From positions 248,001-312,000 of the forward strand of contig NZ_JBHMFD010000013.1 in NCBI RefSeq assembly GCF_042427575.1: 64,000 nucleotides of DNA. The letters run 5' to 3'. Below, in pieces: positions 26,491-36,011 of this stretch. The notes beneath the pieces were generated by a model. That model was given only the letters and a program-made list of their open reading frames with translations, made no database searches and was not told the DNA's origin. Positions within the stretch are counted from its first letter, which is position 1. Each line of letters opens with the position of its first letter. A program made the position numbers and the translations under genes. Source of the DNA: Bergeyella porcorum. Lineage in GTDB: Bacteria > Bacteroidota > Bacteroidia > Flavobacteriales > Weeksellaceae.

Positions 26491-26607
26491 TCTATCTGTT
26501 TAATTCAATTCGCAAATATCATAATTATTACTGAAATCTAAAAATATACAGCCGTTAAAGTTTGTTAAGTTACATATTTTATATATTCAGTAATGTGGTA
26601 GATTGGT

Positions 26608-27549
26608 TTAGTGATGATGAGAATGCGTCAAAGAGGTAGCTTTTATACTACATAGTATAGAGTTGTTATGATTATGATTAGAAGATTCAAGTTGAATGGT
26701 CATATGTTGAATGTTCAAATGTTCTAATTTGTGTTCTATATCGCGTAGTATTTTTTCGCTTTCTTGCAATGTTATATTTCCATCAATTACAACATGGCAA
26801 CTCAGAGCATTTAGTCCATTTGTAATTGTCCAAATATGTAAATCATGAATGCTTACAATGCTATTAGTTTCTTGTATTGTTTGAATTACATTGTCCATAT
26901 CTACATTTGTAGGAGTACCTTCCATTAGAATATGAATGGAAGATTTTGTAATAAAATATCCGCTTCTTAGAACTAAAATTGAAACTATAATACTAGCCAG
27001 AGGATCAGCCCATTTCCAATCAAACGCCATAATCAAAAGAGCAGCTATAATTGCTCCGAATGACCCTAACATATCGCTGATGACATGTAAATAAGCACCA
27101 CGCATATTTAGATTTTCTTTTATATCACCTCCTTTCATCATAATCCAAGCGACGAATATATTGATTAATAACCCAATAAAGGCAATAATTAACATTCCAG
27201 AAGATATAACATCTGGTGGATTTCTAAATCTATCCACAGCTTCATAAATGATATAAAAAGATATTAAAATTAAGGTAGTACCATTAATAATAGCCGCTAA
27301 AATTTCAAATCGTTTATATCCATAGGTTTTACGATAATTTGCTACTTTACTACTTATTTTAAATGCAATGAGGGCTATCAAAATTGAAATAGCATCACTG
27401 AGCATATGTCCAGCATCTGCAAGTAAAGAAAGACTGTTGGTAATTAGCCCTCCGATTACTTCCACTAGCATATAAGTAGAAATGATAATTAAGCTGAATT
27501 TTAAAACCTTTCTATTGGCATTATGTGAATGATTGTGTTCTTGTCCCAT
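26608..27549 (-). CDS. Cation diffusion facilitator, zinc/cobalt/cadmium exporter
   Basis: 313 residues, six membrane helices. His-rich ends (MGQEHNHSHN and LTHSHHH) are typical of zinc carriers of the CzcD group. Metal-site motifs HMLSD in helix 2 and HVISD in helix 5 are present (the HxxxD pairs). The C-terminal cytoplasmic domain has SIHDLHIWTITNG and CHVVID. It exports divalent metal ions from the cytoplasm in exchange for protons. The sequence is more AT-rich than neighbouring genes and the gene stands alone with AT-rich flanks, so acquisition by transfer is possible but unproven. Confidence 0.92.
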   Translation of the reverse strand: MGQEHNHSHNANRKVLKFSLIIISTYMLVEVIGGLITNSLSLLADAGHMLSDAISILIALIAFKISSKVANYRKTYGYKRFEILAAIINGTTLILISFYIIYEAVDRFRNPPDVISSGMLIIAFIGLLINIFVAWIMMKGGDIKENLNMRGAYLHVISDMLGSFGAIIAALLIMAFDWKWADPLASIIVSILVLRSGYFITKSSIHILMEGTPTNVDMDNVIQTIQETNSIVSIHDLHIWTITNGLNALSCHVVIDGNITLQESEKILRDIEHKLEHLNIQHMTIQLESSNHNHNNSILCSIKATSLTHSHHH

Positions 27550-27730
27550 AATTATTTTTTTATAATCCGTATTAGGTTTAAGTTATTTGTATTGAAGTTT
27601 AGGATGCTAAATTTATAAAATAAGGCTTATATTACTAATTTTTTTTCTTTACTTTTTTTAGTGCTTTATTAATTAGTTCAAGTAAAAGAAAACTATGCCT
27701 ACTTTTTTGTTTCTAAACGCATTATTATAG

Positions 27731-27868
27731 CTATACATCGTATAGGTTTTTATCAGTTTGTAAGCTTCTGTGGAAATTTTTTTCTATACTTTCATCAATG
27801 TATTTTATGAAGTTTAGATATAGCCTATTGTAATTGCGAAGATTTTTACAGAATTGTTCGTTTTTCAT
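27731..27868 (-). CDS. Short open frame, possible gene remnant
   Basis: 45 residues (MKNEQFCKNLRNYNRLYLNF..., rich in Asn and Lys) in the 330-bp AT-rich gap between queG and the cation exporter. Past its stop, another frame continues with AYKLIKTYTMYSYNNAFRN and ends in FFYLN, so it could be a frameshifted remnant of a gene of about 70 codons. No family is recognised. The rest of the gap shows only T- and A-tracts. Confidence 0.25.
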   Translation of the reverse strand: MKNEQFCKNLRNYNRLYLNFIKYIDESIEKNFHRSLQTDKNLYDV

Positions 27869-27879
27869 TGTTTTATAAT

Positions 27880-28812
27880 TTAAAGTTGGTCTAAAAAATC
27901 AATATTGCGTTTTAATCCAGAGAATTTGGTTCGTTTTACGGGACTTTTTCTAAAGATTTCAGAAAATAATTCCTGCGTTATTTCTCGCCATTCTCTTTTG
28001 GTATAAGATTTTAAAAAAGCGTTAGGCTCAAACTTAGGTTGCTGATGCGGTGTGGAAAATCTATTCCAAGGGCATACATCTTGGCAAATGTCACACCCAA
28101 ACATCCAGTCTTCCATTTTGTTTTTAAAGCTGTCTGGGATTTCGTTTTTCAGCTCTATGGTAGCGTAGGAGATGCACTTGCTCCCATCAATAATTTTCTC
28201 CGAAACAATGGCACCTGTGGGGCAAGCATCGATACATTTCCTGCATCGTCCGCAGTGGTCTGCCACGGGGATATCTGTCTCCAGAACAAGGTCGCAAATA
28301 ATCTCTGCCAAGAAAAAGAAAGACCCACGCTGTTTGGTGATGAGATTGGCATTTTTTCCTACCCAGCCTATGCCAGATTTCCTTGCCCAGCTTCTTTCCA
28401 AGACGGGTGCGGAGTCCACAAATATCCTGAACTGAAACTCGCCAATCTCTTCTTGCAGCTCTGCAACCATTTCCCGTAAAATTTCTTTGATGACCTCGTG
28501 ATAATCTTGGGCATAAGCGTATTTTGAAATCTTGAAATTGTCCAATGTGTTAATGTTTTCCTTCGGAAAATAATTGTAAGCCAAGGAAATTACAGATTTA
28601 GAGCCTTCCACCAGAAGTTGAGGATTTAGGCGTTTGTCAAAATGGTTTTCCATATATGCCATTTCGCCGTGGAAGTGGTTGTTCAGAAAATGCTCCAAGG
28701 CAGGGGCGTCTTCTTCTAAAAAGCCAGCTTTTGAAATGCCACAACTCATAAAGCCAAATTTCTTTGCCTTTTCTTTAATCAATTTTGTGTATTTTTCTGA
28801 GTTTTGTAGCAT
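27880..28812 (-). CDS. queG: Epoxyqueuosine reductase
   Basis: 310 residues. Last step of queuosine synthesis: reduces epoxyqueuosine in tRNA using a cobalamin and two [4Fe-4S] clusters. Cluster ligands are CGRCRKCIDACPTGAI (about 190) and GCDICQDVCPWNRF (about 240). Upstream motifs GKSVISLAYNYF-like, DSAPVLERSWARKSGIGWVGKN and LITKQRGSFFFLAEI fit the family. The ATG at 28812 is chosen since the longer TTG reading from 28827 begins inside the -7 box. It stands alone with a promoter divergent from the rhodanese gene. Confidence 0.94.
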   Translation of the reverse strand: MLQNSEKYTKLIKEKAKKFGFMSCGISKAGFLEEDAPALEHFLNNHFHGEMAYMENHFDKRLNPQLLVEGSKSVISLAYNYFPKENINTLDNFKISKYAYAQDYHEVIKEILREMVAELQEEIGEFQFRIFVDSAPVLERSWARKSGIGWVGKNANLITKQRGSFFFLAEIICDLVLETDIPVADHCGRCRKCIDACPTGAIVSEKIIDGSKCISYATIELKNEIPDSFKNKMEDWMFGCDICQDVCPWNRFSTPHQQPKFEPNAFLKSYTKREWREITQELFSEIFRKSPVKRTKFSGLKRNIDFLDQL

Positions 28813-28824
28813 TTTATAACGGTG

Positions 28825-28849
28825 CAAAACTAATAATTTTATACTTTTG
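28825..28849. promoter_or_regulatory. Divergent -7 boxes of queG and the rhodanese gene
   Basis: Minus strand TAGTTTTG at 28825-28832, 12 bp before the queG ATG. Plus strand TACTTTTG at 28842-28849, 30 bp before the rhodanese ATG. The two polymerases would collide or occlude each other. Confidence 0.5.
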
Positions 28850-28879
28850 TTTTAAAATAATATTCAAAAATAGAAAACG

Positions 28880-29167
28880 ATGGAATTATTAGATGTACTT
28901 AAGTCTGGAAACTACGAGCTAGTGGATGTTCGTGAACCTTTAGAATTAGAAATGGATGGGGAAATTGTAGGAGCAAAAAATATTCCTTTAGGAGAAGTAG
29001 AAGACCGTAAAGAGGAGTTTCTGTCTCTCGGGAAACCAGTAGTGATTTTTTGTAGAAGCGGCAATAGAAGCGGTAAAGCCTTAGAATATCTTACCTCACA
29101 GGGATTGAAAGATGGCTATAATGGCGGTAGCTGGGCTCAGCTGAAGGAGACTATAGAAAGTTTGTAA
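28880..29167 (+). CDS. Single-domain rhodanese-like protein
   Basis: 95 residues, one rhodanese domain without signal peptide. Start YELVDVREPLELEMDG contains the usual DVRE motif, then GAKNIPLGEV. The active-site loop CRSGNRSG with the persulfide-forming Cys lies near residue 55. Such small cytoplasmic sulfurtransferases pass sulfur to thiol or cyanide acceptors. Own promoter and own terminator, so it is probably a single-gene unit. Confidence 0.9.
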   Translation: MELLDVLKSGNYELVDVREPLELEMDGEIVGAKNIPLGEVEDRKEEFLSLGKPVVIFCRSGNRSGKALEYLTSQGLKDGYNGGSWAQLKETIESL

Positions 29168-29182
29168 TTAAGAAAGAAATGG

Positions 29183-29212
29183 AAAGTTCGGCATTGTTGT
29201 CGGACTTTTTTT
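29183..29212 (+). terminator. Terminator after the rhodanese gene
   Basis: Arms AAAGTTCG and CGGACTTT (one G-U) around a 10-nt loop, followed by a T run. Confidence 0.75.
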
Positions 29213-29305
29213 GTACAAAAATTCTCGTTTGGGGAAAGTATTATTCACGGAATATAAAAAAATAACAGAGATTGGTCTAAAATGCTTAACTTTAAAAACA
29301 AAAAA

Positions 29306-30184
29306 ATGAAATATATAGAAGGAATGTTGCGTGAAGACGCATTGAAAGGAAAGGTTATCGTGGTAACAGGTGGTGGAAGTGGTCTGGGAAAGGCGATGAC
29401 GCGTTATTTTTTACAGCTTGGAGCCAAGGTGGTAATTACTTCTCGGAATTTGGAAAAGTTGCAAAATACCGCATCAGAATTAGAGAAAGAAACAGGTGGT
29501 GAGGTGCTTGCAGTAGCGTGTGATGTGCGAAACTGGGATGAGGTAGAAGTAATGAAGCAAGCTGCATTGGAAGCTTTTGGAACCATAGATGTTTTACTGA
29601 ATAATGCGGCGGGAAATTTTATTACACCCACGGAAAGATTGACACACACCGCGTTTGACTCTATATTGGATATCGTCTTAAAAGGGACTAAGAACTGTAC
29701 GCTTTCCATTGGGAAATATTGGATAGAACACAAGAAGCTAGGCACGGTGCTGAATATAGTTACCACTTATTCTTGGACGGGGTCAGCGTATGTAGTGCCA
29801 TCAGCTTGTGCCAAAGCGGGAGTATTGGCAATGACGCGGAGTTTGGCGGTAGAGTGGGCAAAGTATGGTATTCGATTTAATGCGATTGCTCCGGGACCAT
29901 TTCCTACCAAAGGAGCTTGGGAGCGATTGTTGCCAGGTGATTTAGCTGAGCAATTTGATATGAAGAAAAAAGTACCACTGAGAAGAGTAGGAGAGCATCA
30001 GGAGTTAGCCAATCTAGCAGCATATTTGGTTTCTGATTATTCTGCATATATGAATGGTGAAGTGGTTACCATAGATGGAGGCGAATGGTTGCAAGGAGCA
30101 GGAGAGTTTAATATGCTGGAGGCGATTCCTCAAGAAATGTGGGATACTCTGGAACAGATGATTAAAGCTAAAAAATCTAAATAG
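29306..30184 (+). CDS. SDR oxidoreductase, 2,4-dienoyl-CoA reductase-like
   Basis: 292 residues. Rossmann motif VVTGGGSGLGKAM near residue 15, NNAAGN near 95, and a larger C-terminal region with FNAIAPGPFPTKGAWERL, matching the DECR/peroxisomal dienoyl-CoA reductase group in beta-oxidation of unsaturated fatty acids. At the usual YxxxK catalytic site the protein reads SACAKAG, as in this subgroup where Tyr is replaced. The start at 29306 is preferred over the ATG at 29282 because TAACTTTA, a near-consensus -7 box, lies between them. It ends shortly before the tracrRNA region. Confidence 0.85.
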   Translation: MKYIEGMLREDALKGKVIVVTGGGSGLGKAMTRYFLQLGAKVVITSRNLEKLQNTASELEKETGGEVLAVACDVRNWDEVEVMKQAALEAFGTIDVLLNNAAGNFITPTERLTHTAFDSILDIVLKGTKNCTLSIGKYWIEHKKLGTVLNIVTTYSWTGSAYVVPSACAKAGVLAMTRSLAVEWAKYGIRFNAIAPGPFPTKGAWERLLPGDLAEQFDMKKKVPLRRVGEHQELANLAAYLVSDYSAYMNGEVVTIDGGEWLQGAGEFNMLEAIPQEMWDTLEQMIKAKKSK

Positions 30185-30197
30185 GGTGTTGGGTTAA

Positions 30198-30224
30198 AAA
30201 GTGGAGCAAAGCTTCGCTTTTTTT
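30198..30224 (+). terminator. Terminator after the SDR gene
   Basis: Arms AAAGTGGAGC and GCTTCGCTTT (G-U pairs allowed) around loop AAA, then four more T residues. Confidence 0.75.
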
Positions 30225-30230
30225 ATGTAA

Positions 30231-30310
30231 AATAAAAAGCCTCCTAGTTATGGACAAGAGGCAATCCAAATGTTTTCACAACGGAATAATCCTTATTGTA
30301 AATTGCTTTC
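30231..30310 (-). ncRNA. tracrRNA of the type II-C system
   Basis: Trans-activating RNA that pairs with the crRNA repeat and is held by Cas9. On the minus strand the predicted transcript starts near 30310 with GAAAGCAATTTACAA, the exact complement of the first 16-nt part of the T-variant crRNA repeat (TTGTAAATTGCTTTC). The C-variant repeat still pairs through one G-U. The body continues with TAAGGATTATTCCGTTGTG, which resembles the nexus of other II-C tracrRNAs (CAAUAAGGCC in Neisseria). It ends in a hairpin with arms GCCTC and GAGGC (30239-30262) and TTTTTATTTT. Length about 80 nt; ends are estimates. Confidence 0.88.
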
Positions 30311-30315
30311 GGAAA

Positions 30316-30346
30316 CAAAATTAAAATAAAATTTTTGTACTACAAA
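30316..30346 (-). promoter_or_regulatory. Promoter of tracrRNA
   Basis: Minus strand TTTG at 30343-30346, 19-nt spacer, TAATTTTG at 30316-30323; both boxes match the Bacteroidetes consensus. It is interlocked with the cas9 upstream region: a plus-strand TTTTTG (30332-30337) lies in the spacer. Confidence 0.7.
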
Positions 30347-30385
30347 ATTCTTTTTTGTAAATTCAGCGAAAAAAAATATCAGCAC

Positions 30386-33300
30386 ATGAAACATAAACAT
30401 ATTCTCGGTCTTGATTTAGGAACCAATAGCATTGGTTGGGCTTATGTGAAAGAAGCACAAGATAGTTCGGTGCAATCAGAAATTGTAGAGTTGGGGGTAA
30501 GGGTAAATCCTTTAACGGTAGATGAAAAAACAAACTTTGAGAAAGGGAAACCTATTTCTACCAATGCAGATAGAACGCTGAAACGAGGGGCTAGACGCAA
30601 TCTACAACGCTATAAACTGCGTAGAGAAGAGTTGATGGTTATTTTAAAAGAACATCAATTGATTTCGGACGAGAGTATTTTGACTGAAAATGGTAAAGGA
30701 ACAACTTTTGAGACACTGAAATTAAGAGCAAAGTCGGCAAAAGAGAAAGTTACATTGGAGGAGTTAGCTCGTGTTTTCTTGGCTATCAATAAAAAAAGAG
30801 GGTATAAAAGTAGCCGAAAAGCTAAAAATGAAGATGAAGGGCAATTGATTGATGGAATGGCTATTGCAAAGCGATTATATGAAGAAAATCTTACGACTGG
30901 ACAGTTGTCTTTACAATTATTGAAAGAGGGGAAAAAGTCATTACCAGATTATTATCGTTCGGATTTACAATCGGAATTGGATAAAGTTTGGGAGTTTCAG
31001 AAGCATTTTCATTCGGATATTTTGACAGATGAATTTTATACAGAACTAAAAGGAAAAGGGCAAAGGGCGACAAGTGCTTTGTTTTTAGCAAAATATCAAA
31101 TATATACTGCTCAAAATAAAGGTAATAGAGAAGAAAAAAAATTACAAGCATATCAATGGAGGGCTGATGCTGTTTCGAAAGAATTATCTAAAGAGGAATT
31201 GGCTTTTGTGATAACCGAAATAAATAGTAATCTCAACAATTCAAGTGGTTATTTGGGAGCTATATCCGACAGGAGTAAAGAATTGTATTTCAATCAAGAA
31301 ACTGTAGGGCAATATCTTTGGAAACAGATACAGAACAATCCTCATACCTCGTTGAAAAATCAGGTGTTTTATCGTCAAGATTATCTTGATGAATTTGAAC
31401 AGATTTGGAATACACAAGTTGCTTTTTATCCTCAAATACTGACTGATGAGTTGAAAAAAGAACTTCGCGATGTGGTCATTTTCTACCAGCGAAAGCTAAA
31501 ATCTCAAAAATCATTGGTTAGTTTTTGTGAATTTGAAAGCAAGGAAATTGCTTTAAAAGATAAGAAGGGAAATCTTGTTGTAAAAAGTGACAAGCCAGTA
31601 ATGAAATTAGTTGGTGCAAAAGTGGCTCCAAAATCTTCACCGTTGTTCCAAGAGTTTAAAATTTGGCAAACCCTTAATAATGTTTTAGTTCGTAAAAAGG
31701 GAAGCAAAAAGAGAACTGTTTCCAAAAATCAGCCTTTGCTATTTGAGGAAGAGAAGCAAATTATTGAATTGAGTTTGGAGCAGAAAGAGTTATTGTTTGG
31801 CGAACTAAACCTTAAAGGTAATTTAACATCTGATTATTGTTTAGAACTTTTAGGTTATTCTGCCAAAGAGTGGGAAATGAATTATTATTCTGAACTTGAA
31901 GGGAATAGAACTAATAAGGCTTTGTATGAGGCTTATTTGAAAATACTTGATTTAGAGGGATATGATGTAAAAGAATTATTACGCGTAAAATCTAATAAAG
32001 ATGAAGTTGAACTTGATGATTTGAAAGTAGCAGCTTCGGAAATCAAAAAATTGGTTTCGGAAATTTTTAATACTTTGGAAATCAATACGGAAATTCTGAA
32101 TTTTAATGCAGAATTAGACGGGAAAGATTTTGAAAAACAGCCAGCCTATCAGTTGTGGCACCTGCTATACTCCTACGAGGGGGATGACTCAAAAAGCGGT
32201 AATGAATTGTTGTATAAATTGTTAGAGGATAAATTTGGTTTCAGAAAAGAGCATTCTCAAATTTTGGCAAATATTGTTTTTTCTGATGATTATGGAAATC
32301 TTTCTACCAAAGCAATGCGAAAAATTTATCCGTATATCAAAGAAAGTCAATTCAGTAAGGCTTGTGAGTTAGCTGGTTATCGTCATTCCAAACATTCGCT
32401 TACCAAAGAAGAAAATGAAAATCGTGAACTGAAAAATACTTTGGAAGTTCTGAAAAAGAATAGTTTGCGTCAGCCTGTGGTGGAAAAAATTCTGAATCAG
32501 ATGGTTAATTTAGTGAATGAATTGATTAAGAAACATAGTAAAAAAGATGAAAACGGAAATATCATAGAGTATTTTAAGTTTGATGAAATCCGAATAGAAT
32601 TGGCTCGCGAATTGAAAAAGAATGCAGAAGAACGCAAAGATTTGGATACACAAGTGAGGGAAGGAAAAGCAAGAAATGAAAAGATAATCAAGGTTTTGAA
32701 GTCTGAATTTGGTTTGCCAAATCCTACTAAAAATGATATTGTTCGTTATCGTTTGTATGAGGAACTCAAAGATAATGGCTATAAAGATTTGTATACGAAT
32801 ATTTATATTCCAAGAGAAAAATTATTTAGCAAGGAGATTGATATAGAGCATATTATTCCAAAATCAAGGTTGTTTGATGATAGTTTTTCAAACAAAACAA
32901 TTTGTTATCGACAAGATAATTTAAATAAAGGAGAAAAAACAGCTTATGATTATATTGAAAGTTTGGGAGAGAAGCAATTGGAAGAGTATTTATCACGAGT
33001 TGAAGATTTATACAAACGGAAAGTAATTACCAAAGCAAAATATCACAAACTGCTCAAAAAAGCATCTGAAATAGGAGATGGATTTATTGAAAGAGATTTG
33101 CGAGAAACACAATATATTGCTAAAAAAGCGAAGGAAATGTTATTGCAAATTGCTCGTAATGTGGTTTCTACATCGGGAAGTATTACTGATAAATTGCGTG
33201 AAGACTGGGATTTGGTCAATGTAATGAAAGAGCTTAACTTGCCAAAATACAAAGCATTAGGGCTGACCGAAATGCAAGAACGCAAATATGGACAGCAAAT

Positions 33301-34693
33301 AGAGGTCATTACCGATTGGACAAAAAGAAACGACCATCGCCATCACGCAATGGATGCTCTCACTGTGGCTTTTACAAAACATAATCATATTCAGTATCTT
33401 AATTATTTAAATGCTCGTAAAAATGAACAACACAAAGAGCATCAGAATATTATGGGGATTCAGAATCAAGAAACTGAAAAAGTGAAGGATAAAGATGGGA
33501 ACGAGAAAAGAGTGTTCAAAGCTCCAATACCGAATTTCCGTCAAGTTGCAAAAGAGCATTTAGAAGCTGTTTTGATTTCTCACAAAGCTAAAAATAAGGT
33601 GGTTACCCGAAATAAAAATAAAATTTCAGGAAGTAATAAAATACAGGAAGCACTAACACCTCGTGGGCAATTGCATAAAGAGACTGTCTATGGAAAATAC
33701 CATTATTATGTGCAAAAAGAAGAGAAAATAGGAGCTAAGTTTGATATTGGAACCATTGAAAAAGTGGCAAACCCTTTGTATAAATCATTGCTTAAAAAAC
33801 GATTGGAAGAAAATGGCAATGATTCTAAGAAGGCTTTCACGGGTAAAAATGCTTTGGCTAAAAATCCAATATATTTAGATGAGGCTAAAACAGAACAACT
33901 TCCTGAAAAAGTGAAATTGGTGTGGTTGGAAGCTGATTATTCTATTAGAAAGGATATTACCCCCGAAAATTTCAAAGATGAAAAATCTATTGAAAAAGTA
34001 TTAGACGAGGGGGTTAAAAGGATATTGAAAAACCGTTTAAAGACCTTTGGAGGAGATTATAAAAAAGCCTTTTCTGATTTGGATAAGAATCCGATTTGGC
34101 TCAATAAAGAAAAAGGAATTTCCATTAAGAGGGTTACTATAAGTGGCGTGAGTAATGCAGAAGCCTTGCACACAAAGAAAGACCATTTTGGCAAGGAAAT
34201 ATTAGATGAAAATGGAAATCCGATTCCGGTAGATTATATCAGTACGGGAAATAATCATCACATAGCGATTTACCGAGATAGGAAAGGTAACTTACAGGAA
34301 AAAGTAGTCTCGTTTTTTGAAGCGGTAGTAAGAGCAAATCAGGGATTACCAATTGTGGATAAAACATATAATCAGCATTTAGATTGGGAGTTTTTATTTA
34401 CAATGAAACAAAACGAAATGTTTGTATTTCCAAATGAGGAGGTTGGTTTTAATTCTACTGAAATAGATTTATCAGACCCTAAAAATAAGAAGTTGATAAG
34501 CAAACACTTGTTTAGAGTGCAGAAGATCTCAGAGGGGGATTATTGGTTTAGACATCATTTGGAGACAACAGTAGACTCTAAAATGGAATTGAAAAATATT
34601 ATTTATAAGCGTATTACATCGGGATATTTAAGAGGTGTAGTAAAAGTTCGAATTAATCATTTAGGGGATATTGTGAGTGTAGGGGAGTATTAA
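30386..34693 (+). CDS. cas9: CRISPR-associated endonuclease Cas9, type II-C
   Basis: 1,435 residues, long for type II-C and like other Bacteroidetes Cas9. RNA-guided double-strand DNA nuclease. RuvC-I LGLDLGTNSIGW has Asp10. An Arg-rich bridge helix follows (RTLKRGARRNLQRYKLRREE). RuvC-II IRIELARELK has Glu738. The HNH domain has DIEHIIPKS with His822 and DNLNKGEKT. RuvC-III HHAMDALTVAF has His987 and Asp990. All catalytic residues are present, so the enzyme should be active. The ATG at 30386 is preferred: a longer reading from TTG at 30335 begins in the promoter region. Followed by cas1 and cas2 with no csn2 or cas4, which defines subtype II-C. Confidence 0.97.
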   Translation: MKHKHILGLDLGTNSIGWAYVKEAQDSSVQSEIVELGVRVNPLTVDEKTNFEKGKPISTNADRTLKRGARRNLQRYKLRREELMVILKEHQLISDESILTENGKGTTFETLKLRAKSAKEKVTLEELARVFLAINKKRGYKSSRKAKNEDEGQLIDGMAIAKRLYEENLTTGQLSLQLLKEGKKSLPDYYRSDLQSELDKVWEFQKHFHSDILTDEFYTELKGKGQRATSALFLAKYQIYTAQNKGNREEKKLQAYQWRADAVSKELSKEELAFVITEINSNLNNSSGYLGAISDRSKELYFNQETVGQYLWKQIQNNPHTSLKNQVFYRQDYLDEFEQIWNTQVAFYPQILTDELKKELRDVVIFYQRKLKSQKSLVSFCEFESKEIALKDKKGNLVVKSDKPVMKLVGAKVAPKSSPLFQEFKIWQTLNNVLVRKKGSKKRTVSKNQPLLFEEEKQIIELSLEQKELLFGELNLKGNLTSDYCLELLGYSAKEWEMNYYSELEGNRTNKALYEAYLKILDLEGYDVKELLRVKSNKDEVELDDLKVAASEIKKLVSEIFNTLEINTEILNFNAELDGKDFEKQPAYQLWHLLYSYEGDDSKSGNELLYKLLEDKFGFRKEHSQILANIVFSDDYGNLSTKAMRKIYPYIKESQFSKACELAGYRHSKHSLTKEENENRELKNTLEVLKKNSLRQPVVEKILNQMVNLVNELIKKHSKKDENGNIIEYFKFDEIRIELARELKKNAEERKDLDTQVREGKARNEKIIKVLKSEFGLPNPTKNDIVRYRLYEELKDNGYKDLYTNIYIPREKLFSKEIDIEHIIPKSRLFDDSFSNKTICYRQDNLNKGEKTAYDYIESLGEKQLEEYLSRVEDLYKRKVITKAKYHKLLKKASEIGDGFIERDLRETQYIAKKAKEMLLQIARNVVSTSGSITDKLREDWDLVNVMKELNLPKYKALGLTEMQERKYGQQIEVITDWTKRNDHRHHAMDALTVAFTKHNHIQYLNYLNARKNEQHKEHQNIMGIQNQETEKVKDKDGNEKRVFKAPIPNFRQVAKEHLEAVLISHKAKNKVVTRNKNKISGSNKIQEALTPRGQLHKETVYGKYHYYVQKEEKIGAKFDIGTIEKVANPLYKSLLKKRLEENGNDSKKAFTGKNALAKNPIYLDEAKTEQLPEKVKLVWLEADYSIRKDITPENFKDEKSIEKVLDEGVKRILKNRLKTFGGDYKKAFSDLDKNPIWLNKEKGISIKRVTISGVSNAEALHTKKDHFGKEILDENGNPIPVDYISTGNNHHIAIYRDRKGNLQEKVVSFFEAVVRANQGLPIVDKTYNQHLDWEFLFTMKQNEMFVFPNEEVGFNSTEIDLSDPKNKKLISKHLFRVQKISEGDYWFRHHLETTVDSKMELKNIIYKRITSGYLRGVVKVRINHLGDIVSVGEY

Positions 34694-34710
34694 TCTAAAA
34701 CAATGAAACT

Positions 34711-35604
34711 ATGCTTTACCGTTCTATTTACATCGGCAATCCTGCGTATCTGAAACTACAAGACAATCAGATGAAAATACTTTGTCCGGAGAGCAAATCG
34801 GTAAAGGGAAGCGTGCCAGTGGAAGACTTGGGGCTATTGATGCTCGATCATTTTCAAATCACCATTTCCCATCAGTTGATACAGCGGCTGATGGGAAACA
34901 ATGTGGTGGTGATTAGTTGCGATGCCCACCATTTACCCCACGGGATGATGTTGCCCATTTACGGACATTCTACCCATTCTCAACGGATTAAAGAACAAAT
35001 GGAGGTTTCCGAACCCCTCAAAAAGCAACTGTGGAAGCAAACCGTAGAATGTAAAATTGCCAATCAGATTGCCGTTTTAGAAAAATTAGGCAACTATGCC
35101 GAACCGATGTATGAGTACCTCGGTCAAGTAAAGTCGGGCGACACTACCAATATGGAAGGTATTGCAGCACAGCACTATTGGAAACATTTGATAAGTCCTG
35201 ATTTTCTACGAGAACGCTTTGGGAACTCTCCCAATCAATTTTTTAACTTTGGCTATTCGGTACTGAGAAGTATTGTAGCAAGAGCCTTGGTGGAGACGGG
35301 GTTGTTGCCTGTATTGGGAATTTTTCATCGAAATAAATACAATCCCTATTGCTTGGCAGACGACGTGATGGAACCCTATCGTCCGTTTGTAGACTTCTTG
35401 GTTATCAAATGGTTAGAAAACAATCCCGAAGCCGAAGAACTGACCAAAGAATGTAAAGCCTATTTTCTGAGGATAGCCACTTGCGATGTAAAGATAGACG
35501 ACCAATTACGCCCCTTATTGGTAGGTGTAAAGCAAACAGCCTCATCGCTTTATAAATGCTATACAGGAGAAAAACGCTTGATTTCCTATCCAAAATTAAT
35601 ATGA
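34711..35604 (+). CDS. cas1: CRISPR-associated integrase Cas1
   Basis: 297 residues, type II Cas1. With Cas2 it inserts new spacers at the leader end of the array. The metal-binding residues are visible: Glu149 in NMEGIAAQHYW, His206 in GIFHRNKYNPYCLADDVMEPYRP and the following acidic DD...E. It begins 17 bp after cas9 and its stop overlaps the cas2 start (ATGA), so the three genes form one operon. Confidence 0.97.
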   Translation: MLYRSIYIGNPAYLKLQDNQMKILCPESKSVKGSVPVEDLGLLMLDHFQITISHQLIQRLMGNNVVVISCDAHHLPHGMMLPIYGHSTHSQRIKEQMEVSEPLKKQLWKQTVECKIANQIAVLEKLGNYAEPMYEYLGQVKSGDTTNMEGIAAQHYWKHLISPDFLRERFGNSPNQFFNFGYSVLRSIVARALVETGLLPVLGIFHRNKYNPYCLADDVMEPYRPFVDFLVIKWLENNPEAEELTKECKAYFLRIATCDVKIDDQLRPLLVGVKQTASSLYKCYTGEKRLISYPKLI

Positions 35605-35939
35605 ATGCAGACAGATTTAACGCCTATAGAATTATGTGGGTAATGGTATTATACGACTTGCCAACCGAGACCAAAGCGATGCAAAAAGCGGCAAATCTCT
35701 TCCGAAAACGCTTGGAAGACGATGGTTTTGCACTATTTCAATTTTCCATTTACATACGGCATTGCCCGAGTAGGGAAAACGCTGAGGTGCACATCAAACG
35801 CGTGAGAAGTTGGTTGCCCAAGTATGGAAAAGTAGCGGTGATGACCATCACCGACAAGCAGTTTGGGAATATAGAGATTTTTCATTCCCAAGCCAAAGAA
35901 GATCCGCCACCTACTTACCAACAATTAGAGTTGTTTTAG
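35601..35939 (+). CDS. cas2: CRISPR-associated protein Cas2
   Basis: 112 residues. Structural partner of Cas1 in spacer integration. Typical Cas2 core: WVMVLYDLPTETKAMQKAAN, FRKRLEDDGFALFQFSIYIRHC and VAVMTITDKQFGNIEI. The ATG at 35601 overlaps the cas1 TGA by ATGA. The longer reading from 35556 only repeats cas1 sequence in another frame. Last gene of the cas operon; a two-way terminator follows 70 bp later. Confidence 0.96.
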   Translation: MNADRFNAYRIMWVMVLYDLPTETKAMQKAANLFRKRLEDDGFALFQFSIYIRHCPSRENAEVHIKRVRSWLPKYGKVAVMTITDKQFGNIEIFHSQAKEDPPPTYQQLELF

Positions 35940-36011
35940 GATGAAAAAAATGCTTTAAAACCTCTGTAAACAACAAATAAGTACTCGGGAAAACTATTTC
36001 TAAAAAACAAA

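Noticed and set aside
26608..27549. Cation exporter as part of a mobile resistance island
   Set aside because: It is AT-rich and alone, but no integrase, attachment repeat or IS lies beside it.
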